From Voacanga thouarsii (Eukaryota > Streptophyta > Magnoliopsida > Gentianales > Apocynaceae), in assembly GCA_026120185.1 (NCBI GenBank), contig JANUWF010001491.1, positions 1,612,001-1,676,000 on the forward strand: DNA of 64,000 nucleotides, read 5' to 3'. Shown here one piece after another: positions 23,346-34,615 of this stretch. The notes below the pieces were generated by a model. It was not told where the DNA came from. It was given only the letters and a program-made list of their open reading frames with translations, and ran no database searches. Within the stretch, counting starts at the first letter, position 1; every line of letters begins with the position of its first letter. Made by a program: the position numbers and the translations under genes.

Positions 23346-23514
23346 AGAAGATATCATTTATTTGGCTAAAATCGCACGATTTTATTTAATACTCCAATTC
23401 CAAAGCTTCCTAGGATTTTCGAAATTATTGGAGAAAAATTAAAGAACTATTTTTTTTTTATCAATGTATTAAAATTGACTAAATTATATAGTTTATGATC
23501 AACAAGGTCATGAT

Positions 23515-26500
23515 TGTAACATCCCCCTACTACGTACCCACGAAGGGCGGGGATGTCACCCCGTCTCGAGGATAAGGGGTCTTTAAAATGAGATACATAA
23601 TATAAAGTCAAACCAAAGATGTCGAAGTTAGATAAATAAAAAGAAACTCTTATTACATCAGAATCAAACTTGAGTAAGTCTAAACATATGCATACATCAG
23701 TTCCAGAAATATAAATAAACGTCTGTCTCTTAAAACATAAATAAAGTAACAAAAGCTCCAACTACTAGACATCCCGCTGGCTCAGCAGTATCAATCTCTT
23801 GAAAACATAGTATAAAACAGTGTGAAGTAACATCTCAGTAAGTCTTGTGTGTGCACATGGTACTTTGAACAGTTCGTGTATGCAAAGCTGAAAACATTTG
23901 TAGAAATATTTGGCAAGTCATAAATAATTTCTCTTTGTTGAGTGGAGTTTTCTCATTATCACAGTTTGTACAAAATAAATCATCCACTCGAAGAAACAGT
24001 CATGGCACTACACTTTGGGCCCTATGAGAAGAGAACGGTCAAGGCACCACACTTTGTGTACCTTGACAGGATTAGATTACCACACTTTGGGCGTTCTGAT
24101 CAAGGGTGGGTGTACGGCCCATCGGGTGAGATACTCCTCCATCTCTACACCTAACAAAACCATCCGGGTGTCCATGCCGAGAAATAATAGCTTACCAGGT
24201 ACAAATGCTAGCTCAGATCAACTTGACCAATCAATACTATCGCCTTTTCAAGCAGAGCTTATTTTCTGGAGGTGGCCGCCTGCCAGAAGACTCACTTAAG
24301 CCCTTCAAGACTAGTATTGTTAGCCTACCCTTACTGAGTATTGAACGATCATATCCGTCAATTGCTGATTCACAATGATTCCATACCTTGGCTTTGTAAA
24401 ATGTGGTTTTCTTTAAAAATATTTTTCTAAATTGTTTAAGAGAAAGAACAGTTCTTGGTAACGTCATTAGTTTGACAAAACCATTTAGAGATTAAACATC
24501 CACATTCACAACCCAAATAATCATAGTTCAACAATAGCTTCACAAAGCTTTACAACATTTGACTTGCCACCATAAGCATTTAACAAAAGAGTTTTTGCAA
24601 GGACTTACGTGGTACGCCTCAGATACATAAGATAAAAATCAACTGGTTGCTTCCTTCAAATAACCTCTTGATCTAGAATCACATAATATCATGATCAGGA
24701 TTTCAATCATCTCAAGCATGCATATAAACTCATTTATTCCCATAAACAAATCATGACCCATCATCTATCTTCAAATAAATCACCCATTCCTTGAAATAAA
24801 TATACCATGAACATATACCCATCAAAGACATGTGTAATATTAAAAAGGTCTCGACTTAACCATCAAAATTCACATCCATCATTATCACAACAAAACATAA
24901 CATCACTATCCATGCTTAACACAATACTCATCTAAAAATATTCATCTATCCCAACTAAACACATTCATTATGTTATTATACTTCCATAGACATTCTCAAT
25001 CACATTAAACCTTAATTTCATCACTAAGGATAAGAATTCTTTTACCTTACAATAACCAGATTAACAAGATCAAGATGCCCCTATGATGATCGCCACAAGC
25101 TCACTTGCGAAGAAGGGAAAGCTGCCTTCTTTAATTCCTCTTGATCAAGAGTTAAGAAAGAAAGATGAAATCAGTCCCTATATGGTGTGCTTCAAGGGAA
25201 GAAGAAGAGAAGAATCAATGGAGGAAAGAAATCAAGAGGTTGAGAGGACTTTTACTTACCTTAGGGAACGTTTAATTTTTGCCTAGAGATTGCTCTTGTA
25301 TTTTTCGAAAATTGCATAGGAGAGTTTGCTGGATATTTTCGTGCAGCAAGGTTGGGATAGACGGCTATGTTGGTTTTGGGTTAGAGGTGTTTGATTTAGG
25401 GTTAGAAGATGATGCTATGAAGGACTCCTAATGGTTCTAAACTTCTTTGGCAACAACGGCGAGAAACAGGCTGATTGCTGCACTCTTTTACTGGCCGAAA
25501 TTAAGAGGTGTTAAGAGAAGAAAAGTAATCTGAAATTGCTCTCCTAGGCTGGCCAAAAATAGTGAACAAGGATAGGTTGTATGTGTGTTCAGTTTTTTAC
25601 CAAAACAATATGGAGTTTGCGCGGGTTTTGACAACCAAAAATTCTGTGCAAGATGGATGTGTTTGCTGTACCAAAACTGTAAGCAAAAGAGAGAAATTCT
25701 GGACTGATTTTTGGCTGTTGTTTTGATGCAAATCTGAGAGAAAAAAGGAGAGTTCTAGGAGCTGTAATTTAGCTAAATCAACAAAGAGTTTTGGTGTGCA
25801 GATTTTCGTGTAGTATAGTGTGTGCAAAGCTGGCCGAAATTTTATGTGCACAGCTGGCCGAAATTCTTGAAAAGGAGGGAGCAAAAATCTGATTTGTTTG
25901 GAGATAAAATAAAATCTGATTTGCTAAAGGATTTAGGGTAAGTTTCCCTAGCTTGGAAAAGTTTGAGTTGAGCTAGGATTGCTCCAAAGGTGGCGGCAAC
26001 AAAGCTGGAATTTTCCAGATTTCTAGCTGGGGTTTTATTCTCAAAATCAACAAAATATTTTGCGAGGAAAATAATAGATTTAATTCAAGCTAACTAACAT
26101 AAAATTTGATTAATTAAATACAAGCTGGAATTTAATTGTTCTTAGCTAAGATTTTCGAAAATTAAAAGGATAAAAGCTAGAATAAAATTATTCTTTATCC
26201 TTATAAAAAATCCTTGAGTTTGGAAGATAAATATGGAGATTTATCTCCTAGGAAAATGGCAGTTGAAATTCAAAAGAGTAGCTAAGGTTTTGGCGAAAAT
26301 ATTTCTCTAGGAATCATTAAATAAATAAAAGGTTAAATCTGAAATTCTTTGAGAAATAAAATAAGATCTTTACCTAATATATTTTCTATCTCTAATATTT
26401 ATCAAGGAGGGTCTTATACCACTTTAAAACTCTCCAAAGTGGAGCTAGCTAGGGTTTTCGGCCAAAGCATGAAGAACTCTAGAAGGAAAATTCAAAAAGG

Positions 26501-26846
26501 AAGCTAAGATTCGCAAGAGGTAAGATTCGAACTCAGATCACCAAGGGATAATTACCAAACCTAACCATTAATCCAAATAAACTCCGGTGTTAATATATCT
26601 CTAAGAAATTCCTTTCCCCCTAATTCTCATCCCTCTATCTCCTCTACTAAATTTCACCTAAAACGATTCTCAATTAATGCAGACAACACAACTATTTCTC
26701 ATCAAATAAATTCATGCACGAGCAACCTTGAAAATCACATGCACCCATGCAAAATTAATTTTAAAATATCACATGAAATGCAAAATGCTATGCAATGCAT
26801 AACTTTTCCCCCATAGGTCAAAGGTGGTTTTGGGCGGGGTATTACA
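23515..26846 (-). repeat. Element B 3' LTR, full length
   Basis: Minus strand start TGTAATACCCCGCCC at 26846, end GTTACA at 23515. The block near 24000-24300 (GGGTGAGATACTCCTCC and neighbours) is shared with the LTRs of C and D. Small frames within it (for example 25597-25884) are not supported as genes. Confidence 0.9.
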
Positions 26847-26860
26847 TCCCCTCTCCCTTA
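26847..26860 (-). promoter_or_regulatory. Polypurine tract, Element B
   Basis: TAAGGGAGAGGGGA on the minus strand directly abuts the 3' LTR; this is where plus-strand DNA synthesis would start. Confidence 0.85.
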
Positions 26861-26899
26861 GGAGAATTTCGTCCCAAAATTCAGATTCCATACCACTAG

Positions 26900-29103
26900 A
26901 GCATATCCGGATACTTTCGTCTCAACCATTCTTCCATTTCCTACATTGCATCCTGCATCCCATGATGATCCCAAAGTATTTTTACCATAGGTATCTACTT
27001 GTTCCGAAGAGTCTTGATACTCCGCTCCAAAAGCTTCATTGGTTTCTCCACATAACTCAGATTCGGATGCAATTCCAAAGGTTCCTCATTAAGTACATGA
27101 CTTGAATCGGGGTTGTATTTCTTTAAATGAGACACATGGAAAATATCATGTATCTCGGTTAATCCATCGGGTAAATCCAATCTATAGGCGACCGGCCCAA
27201 CCTTTCCCATTATCGAAAATGGTCCTAAGTACCTAGGACTCAACTTCCCTCCTTTCGGATGCCTAAGGATTCCTATACTAGGAGTCAACTTCAAGAACAC
27301 GCAATCACCCACTTGGAACTCCAGTTCCCTCCTCCTAGCATCTACGTAACTCTTTTGTCGGCTTTGTGCTGCTCTCAGTCTTTCTCTAATAACCCTAACC
27401 TTGTCCGTCATTTCTTGTATACATAACTCACCAGTCCTTTTAATATGCCCCTCTTTTGTCCATCCCCAATATACTAGTACTGGACATATTTGTCTATGTA
27501 ATGCCTCATAAGGAGCCATCCCAATCGATGCTTGATGGCTGTTGTTATATGCCAATTCTGCATGCAGCAAACACTCAATCCACTTATCTCCAAAGTCCAA
27601 AATACACACCCGGAGCACATCCTCCAATACCTAAATGACTCTTTCGGATTGACCGTCGGTCTGCAGATGTGTAGAGGTGTTGAATTTCAACATAGTACCC
27701 AAAGACTCTTGAGAATTATTCTAGAATCTCAAAGTGAACCTAGGGTCTCTATCTGATACAATACTCGACGGTACGCCATGCAACCTTACAATTTCCCGAG
27801 TATAAGTCTGAGCTAACTTTTCCATAGAGTCTCTTACATTCACCAATATAAAATGTGCTATCTTGGTCAGTCTGTCCACTATCACCCAAACTGCATCCTT
27901 GCGCGTCTTTATCATAGGAAGGCCAATCATAAAATCCATAGTCACCTATTCCCATTTCCACTCGGGAATCGGTAACGGTTGTAATAGACCTACAGACTTC
28001 TTGTGCTCCACCTTAGCTTTCTGGCATGTCATGAACACTGATACATACCGAACCGCATCCCTCTTCATTCCAGCCCACCAATATTTCTTCTTTAAGTCAT
28101 GATACATCTTTTCTTCCCAGGGTGTATGGTATACTTGCTCTTGTGAGCTTCATCCAATATCCTCTTCTTTAAGTCTTGGGTGTCAGGTACACATATCCGG
28201 TCTCGAAAATATAGTATCCCTTTCTCATCGATCAGAAAGTCTTTACCTCCTCTCCTAATCTCTTTATCTTTGAAAACCTAAAACTCCATACTGCCCTGTT
28301 GGGCTGCCACAATTTCTGACTCCAGATCAAGCTTCATGGTCAAGTTACTCACACAGATCTTCCTCTCTTGAACTTTTGCTTCATGCTCTAGAATTTCCTG
28401 CACTGCCATCATTTCCTGCATTCTCAAGTGGGCTACCTTCACTTTACGACTCAAAGTGTCAGCTACCACATTTACTTTGCTAGGATGGTAATTAATAGGA
28501 CACCTATACTCTTCCAAGAACTCCATCCATCTACGCTGCTGAAGATTCAAGTCCTTTTGTGTGAAAATGTACTTTAAACTCTTATGGTTGGTGAAGACTT
28601 CATATTGCGCTCTATACAGATAATATCGCCACTTCTTTAAGGTAAATACTATGGTTGCCAGCTCCAAATCATGAGTCGGATAATTGACTTCATGCGGTTT
28701 TAGCTTCCTAGACGCATAAGCTATGACCTTCCTATCCTGTATCAGCACAGCTCCCAACCCTTCCTTAGATGTGTACGTATAGAGTGCGTAGGGCTTGTCG
28801 GCCTCGGGTAAGCTCAATACTGGCGCTGTAACCAATCTCATTTTAAGCTCTTGGAAACTCTTCTCGTACTTCTAACTCCAAGCAAAAGTAATATCCTTCT
28901 TTAATAGTCATGTTATCGATGAAGCCATAGTAGAGAAATTCTTAATGAAACGTCGGTAGTACCCAGCCAGTCTAAGAAAACTTTATATCTCAGTAGTATT
29001 CTCCAGTTGCTTCCAATTTGCTATGGCATCCACCTTGGCAAGGTCCACCTGGATTCCATCCTTGGATATCACATGTCCGAGAAAGGATACCGAGCTCAAC
29101 CAA
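26900..29103 (-). pseudogene. Element B pol remnant: RNase H, integrase, chromodomain
   Basis: Begins in the RT thumb (FLGHVISKDGI near 29090) because the upstream RT is deleted. RNase H is clear in 28278-28841 ([40 protein letters not shown]). The integrase zinc region (28100-28250) is broken, the catalytic core follows near 27720-27945 ([27 protein letters not shown]), and the C-terminal domain in 26995-27627 (ELEFQVGDCVFLKL, IHDIFHVSHLKKY). The chromodomain starts LSYVEKPMKLLERS and is cut by a stop at 26995 but continues recognisably to about 26900. The chromodomain places it among chromoviruses; similarity to Element D places it near Tekay. Confidence 0.9.
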
Positions 29104-30368
29104 AACTCACATAAGAGTGTGTGGATCCTGGATCTATCAAAACATTAACAAGATGTCCTGGGATAGAAAGGTTACCTTCAATCACTACTGCATCTGCTCC
29201 AACCTCTGCTCGGTTCAGGATAAATACCTTAGACTTCACTTGGGGTTTCTGACCTCCCACTCCCGTTGTTCCAGCAACAGCACCTCGGTTGACTCCAATC
29301 GGCTGAGTCGGGGCCTTTTGGCTAATTCTTAGAGGTTTAGGGTAGACGTTTCTTAGATGGCCCCGGTCTCCATAGTTGAAGCATATTCTTACTCCCCCAT
29401 TGGTCCAGCAATTCCTCTCGATGTGGCTGCGTTTCCCACAGAGTCAACAATTGATGTTACTTTGCATCAGACCTACCGTAGGCACTCGAGGTTGCTTTCC
29501 CCGGTTTTCCCACTACATAGGGCCAGCAGGTCGCTTGTTACTCGGAGGCCTCATTGGTGGACGAGTCGGTTGGAAAGGCCTGCTCATCGGTCAGTACCGA
29601 TCTTCATTCTCCATCTAGGATATTGCGTCCACAACGGCAGTGTATGATGTTTGCGGCAATGGAGCCAATGCCTTCCTCAGATCTGGCCTCAGCCCCTTCA
29701 CAAACTATCAAGTTCGCTTCTGCTCCGTGTCGACCAAGCATTTGCAGTACTTGGACAATTGCGTAAATCGAGTTGCATACTAAGCAATTGTCATGCTTCC
29801 TTGCTTGAGGGTTTGGAACTTGTCCTCCCTTTTCTCAGCTACCCACCGGGGAATGTACTCAGCACGAAAAGCTTTGGTAAAGTTATTCTGTGTGCATTCC
29901 TGTTCTTCTCTCTCCCAATCACTCTGTACTCGTTGCCACCACACTCGTAAGGGTCCCCTCAGTCGAAAAGTAGTAAACTTCACCATCCTCTCTTCTGTGT
30001 ATTGCAAATTAGCAAAGATATCCCCTATCTGTTCGATCCACTATTCTGCCTTCTCATCTTGCTCCATCTCCCCCTGAAATGTGGGAGGTTGGAATTTCAG
30101 AAAATGCTCCAGGGCCTCATCCTCTCCCCGCGGTGATTTCTTAGCCACCTTGTCCACTCTCTTGGTTAAATTCTAAAGGATCAAAGCCATCTTGTCAAAA
30201 GCCTGCCCTATAGTCACGTCCCAAGGTCTCTTAGAAGCTAATCCTTGCTCATGTTGCAAGTGTTCCTCCACGTCGGGTGTGGAATGATGGACCTGCTCAA
30301 ATTCTGGAGTTGAAGACCCACTTTCCTAAACGGTTCTGCTATGAACGACTGTCCTGCATCTTGGTGCC
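29104..30368 (-). pseudogene. gag: Element B gag and protease start
   Basis: Gag begins at the ATG at 30368 (MAPR). It shows the capsid-type core (FRLRGPLRVWWQRV, FRAEYIPRWVAEKREDKF, LSKYCKCLV) and two zinc knuckles near 29400-29480; the first keeps CX2CX4HX4C spacing, the second has lost Cys residues to Tyr. The frame leads into the protease motif IDPGSTHSYVS near 29120-29140, then stops being protease: RT-thumb sequence follows at once. At least six stops. Confidence 0.85.
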
Positions 30369-30693
30369 ATCTTTGATCACATTCACTCAATGTCAGATAC
30401 ATACCAAGGGGAAAATTATGCTCAGGTACATCATTAGATAATAATGATATCTACTTATTTCAAAAGAAAATTCGATGATATTTTTCAGGAAAAGAACTAA
30501 GTAATAAATAAAATGCAGGTTTTTCATAGAAAATCATACTTTCGTAAAGAAGGGGTTATCACATGTGATACCCTTTTATTCAGTAAAATAATCTAACCTT
30601 ACAAGCAACATGCTTCTTCGAAAAGAATAAATGAACAAAAGAATGTAAATCCCAAAAGAGAGAGAGTAATGCTGCTAGTCTTCTATACTCTAC

Positions 30694-31565
30694 TCACCGC
30701 TAGAGGCAGTAGAGGCATCCGAACCGTCTGAGGCTAGTTCCATGAGCTACCCCACGGAGCTATCGGGTTTCCCCACAAAATTCCTCACAAAACCAATCGA
30801 ATTAGCACTCTCACTTGGTTGACCGAAATCAACCCCATTGCACCTCTTAGCTCTCATAGTTGTCTCATAAAACTCATCCAAAGCTAATTTAATAGCACTC
30901 TTAGGTGCAGGCCTCTCGTCCTCCGAGTCATATAGGTTAAACAATCCATCTCTCCTCAACTTAGCATCTATCCCCAGTTCATATCGAAGTCCGCTCCTCT
31001 TAGGACCCTATTCTAACTTCCCTTTTCCCTTAATCCCCATCCCTAAAGTGGGCTACCTAAGTTCTCTCACTGCCGGGGTAACTCCATCCCTCAACTTATG
31101 TCCCACATCATTGGACTCCTTGAGGTCATAGCAAGCAAGAGTGTTATCAAACTCACCTATCTGCGGGGTCCGGGGAGCCTCCATTGCATCCTCATCCTCC
31201 TCCTCTATCCCATCCATCTGTCCCTCATTCTCATCATCTCCCTCATCCCTAAACTCATCTGCCTCTTCTTCACTCAGCTTAGCCATCTCCTCATCTTCCT
31301 CAACCTAACTAACAAGCTCATCTATCTCACTCTTATCATCACCATCGTACTCACCTATGCCCCCATCAACCTTCATCTCTCCCTCAACAACCAGGTCATC
31401 TAGCATAGGTGGCACATGTTCCATCTCGTCCTCACTCAAAAACCAACCTCCCTCAGGCTCTGTCCCTGAATCAGACGTGGGTGGATCTGCTATAGGTAAT
31501 GGGGCAGGTGGATTCCCGTAACCAGCAGGCTAGTCTCTGACAGCCGATGCAACTCTCTTGACCAT
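30694..31565 (-). pseudogene. Acidic extra frame upstream of gag, Element B
   Basis: A single frame of about 290 codons from the ATG at 31565 to a stop near 30694, lying between the 5' LTR (100 bp upstream) and gag. It is interrupted by five in-frame stops, all TAG, and by no frameshift, which supports former coding. It is Asp/Glu-rich (EEEADEFRDEGDDENEGQMD, EEEDEDAMEA), then less acidic (LRRDGLFNLYDSEDERPAP, IKLALDEFYETTMRAK, CNGVDF). No known gag, protease or RT motif. It occupies the same place and has the same acidic character as the frame in Element D, although end-to-end similarity is weak by eye (a shared GVDF near the C-terminus). Function unknown. Confidence 0.6.
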
Positions 31566-31650
31566 CCTATAAATAAAGCACACAGATTAGTACCAGATCA
31601 AAATACTTTAGGAATAAAAATCCAGCAAGTCAAGTAATTGCCTAAACCTA

Positions 31651-31663
31651 GGCTCTGATACCA
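31651..31663 (-). promoter_or_regulatory. Initiator-Met primer-binding site, Element B
   Basis: TGGTATCAGAGCC on the minus strand, 2 bases from the 5' LTR end; the standard tRNA-iMet complement. Confidence 0.95.
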
Positions 31664-31665
31664 CT

Positions 31666-32399
31666 TGTAACACCCCCTACTAAGTACCCACGAAGGGCAG
31701 GGATATCACCCCGTCCCGAGGACAAGGGGTCATTAAAACGAGGTACATAATATAAAGTCGAACCAAAGATGTCGAACTTAGATAAATAAAAGGAAACTCT
31801 TATTACATCAGAATCAAACTTGAGTAAGTCTAAACATATGCATACATCGGTTCCAGAAACATAAATAAACGTCTGTCTCTCAAAACATAAATAAAGTAAC
31901 AAAAGCTCCAGCTACTAGACACCCTGTTGGCTCAGCAGTATCAATCTCCTAAAATCATGGTATAAAATAGTGTGAGGTAACATCTCAGTAAGTCCTGTGT
32001 GTGCACATAGTACTTTGAACAGTTCGTGTGTGCATAGCTGAAAACATTTGTAGAAATATTTGGAAATTACCAAGGGATTTTAACTCAGGTCACCAAGGGA
32101 TAATTATGAGACCTAACCCTTAATCCAAATCAACTCCGGTGTTAATATATCTCTATGAAATTCCTTTCCCCCTAATTCTCATCCCTCTATCTCCTCTACT
32201 AAATTTCAGCTAAAACGATTCTCAATTAATGTAACCTACACAACTATGTCTCATCAAATAAATTCATGCAAGAGCAACCTTGAAAATCACATGCACCCAT
32301 GCAAAATTAATTTTAAAATATCACATGAAATGAAAAATGCTATGCATTGCATGACTTTTCCCCCCATAGGTCAATGGTGGTTTTAGGCGGGGTATTACA
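31666..32399 (-). repeat. Element B 5' LTR with internal deletion
   Basis: Aligns with 23515-23914 and then, after a junction near 32067-32085, with about 26530-26846 of the 3' LTR. Roughly 2.6 kb is missing, and a short filler resembling CCAAGGGAT sits at the join. Confidence 0.9.
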
Positions 32400-32920
32400 A
32401 TGATCATAATTTTCCTACGGCTAACAAGAATCATAAACTCCAACACCAATCAACAAGCCATTCAATTTATGAATAAAGGCTTGAATCCATATTTACCATC
32501 ACGTGATCCAATCTTCACTAAGCATAATCATATTCATGGCTTCAACAAGAATATAAGAACATAAAACCCTATTCAGCAAAGGTGACATAATATCTATCAT
32601 GCTTAATCATTTATACTACTCCCGATATGAAGAGCATACAACAAATTACAAAATATTATAAAACTCAATCATGACCAAACATCCTCATGCTCTAATCTCA
32701 ACTCTTTCATACAATACATACTCCATCGCTAATCATATTCCATCCTTTTCTAATAACATCCAAGAGACATGATTTTATAATTAAGGAGAGAGTTAAAGAG
32801 AAATACTTCATTGATGACTACCTTGATGAAGATTCAATAGAATCCACACGCTTAGGAGGCTTAAATCGTCCATGGAAGAAGAAGAAAAAATGGTCGTGGT
32901 TGAAACAACCATTTCGACCA

Positions 32921-32959
<39 letters not shown>

Positions 32960-34615
32960 TATTAGCATATTATATTAAAGATTGAAAAGGAAAGAAGATG
33001 AACATAATCGTTCTTGGTTACCTTGAGAGAGTTCTTGAATCTTCAAGAGAAATTTTGGTTTTTTATCCGATAGCAAAATTTTATTTTCAATGTTTGATGT
33101 TATAAAATACAAAAATGGACTCTAGAGGGTGAGTAGATATGATCTAGAGTTTTTGGAAGAGATTTTAGGTGTTTAGAGTGGTCTTAGGCTTGGATAATAG
33201 AGGTGTGTGTGCTTGGTGTTCTTGGAGAAATGGAGAGAATGGAGAGAAAGTTGGACGAAATTTGTTGAAGGGGGTTGGCTGAATGGTTAGAGGAATTCTT
33301 GTAATTGAATTTTCGAATTAGGGAAAAGTGGGAAAGCTGGTTGTTTGAAATTCAAAAGAAGTAATTTAGGGAGTGAATTAAGGTAGAAGATATGGTAAGA
33401 GTGGTTTGGTTGATGGAGGTTCTTGGGAGCTTCAATGGCTGACTGGTTTGCTAAGGTTTTGCTGAGAAAAATGAGGTTTGAAGGGGTTATAGGGTGGCTG
33501 AAATTCTGAGTGTTATGGTGGAGGGAATTTTCAGTTGGTTGATGCTCAATCCATGAAAGTTTTCATGAAGCAATTTGCTGAAATTTTAAATTCCAATTCA
33601 AAGCTTGATTGTAGTGGTTGAATGAGTGATTTAAGGAGTGGCTATGGTGTTCATGGAGGAGGGTGATGAAGTTCAGTTCATGGCTGACTATGGTTATTTT
33701 CATAGTAAGTTGAAGTGATTTTTGGACAAGGTTGAAGAGAGAGCAAGGCTGGAATTTCTGGTTGTTCATTCGAGAGGTTTTGCTAGAATTTTTGTGCAGT
33801 TTTTTCTGTAATGTTCCACCCAACTTGTAGTGAGTTTGAAGAGGTATTGGAGGGTCCTTTAAGGCTAGTTTTCAGCCTTCTTTATGGAGAAAGGATAGAG
33901 TTAAATTACTGGTTTGAAAGGCAGAAGAAACAATTTTCTTTTTGGCCTGCCATGCTACGAAACTGTTCAGGAATTTTTCCTGGTTTGCACAGCTTTGTGC
34001 AGTCCGAATTTAGGCTAACAATTTCAATCTTCAAGATGAGCAAATCAGATATTTTTTTGGCAGCATTTAAGTGAGAAAAAATGGCTGATGTTTTTGAAAG
34101 CTGAACTAACCAAGAAGATGGAAAATTTCTAGATTGCTACATAAAGAAAATGAACACTTATAGAGTGGAGTTTGAAGGTTCAACCATAGAGATTAATTCT
34201 CGTGGGATCCTTCCTTAACTCCTTTCCCATTTTCAGTCAACATTCTATCCTCAAAGAGACATTTTCGAAACTCCAAGATCAAAGAACCTAGCTGGAATTT
34301 TCTGCGAATCAAAATATGGATTTGGATAATTGAACAAGCTTAATTTTTGAAGAATTTAAGGTAAGTTAGGGAACAAAAAGGGCATAAACCCCTTAAGGAT
34401 TCTTGTAGGGCATAAGAGTAGAATTAAGACATTCCTTTCATGTCTCTCCTAGGGAAACACTCCTATTTTTACCTATGGCATGCAAGGGATGAAAATATCC
34501 CACCTTATATAAAATCACAATTCTAAAGCACATAAAATTATTCAAAAATATATTTATGCAAGCAAGAAAATCCCGACCCCTTTACTCTAGGGTTGGTTTT
34601 AGTAGGGGTTTCACA

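Larger units (their letters stand above)
23515..32399 (-). mobile_element. Element B: Tekay-type gypsy element, complete ends
   Basis: An 8.9-kb minus-strand element inserted in the LTR of Element C with target duplication ATGAT (23510-23514 and 32400-32404). The 3' LTR is 23515-26846 (3332 bp); the 5' LTR is 31666-32399 and has lost about 2.6 kb internally. The interior, read on the minus strand, runs primer site, acidic frame, gag, protease-RT deletion junction, RNase H, integrase, chromodomain, polypurine tract. It is a sister family to C/D: the last part of each LTR is recognisably shared. All frames are broken. Confidence 0.9.
21702..34615 (-). repeat. Element C 3' LTR, split by Element B
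   Basis: The outer pieces 21702-23514 and 32405-34615 join at the ATGAT target site into an LTR matching those of Element D. It starts TGTGAAACCCC on the minus strand (34615) and ends GGGGTGTTACA at 21702. It carries a (TA)n tract at 23263-23342 and a GA tract near 32918-32960. Confidence 0.85.
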
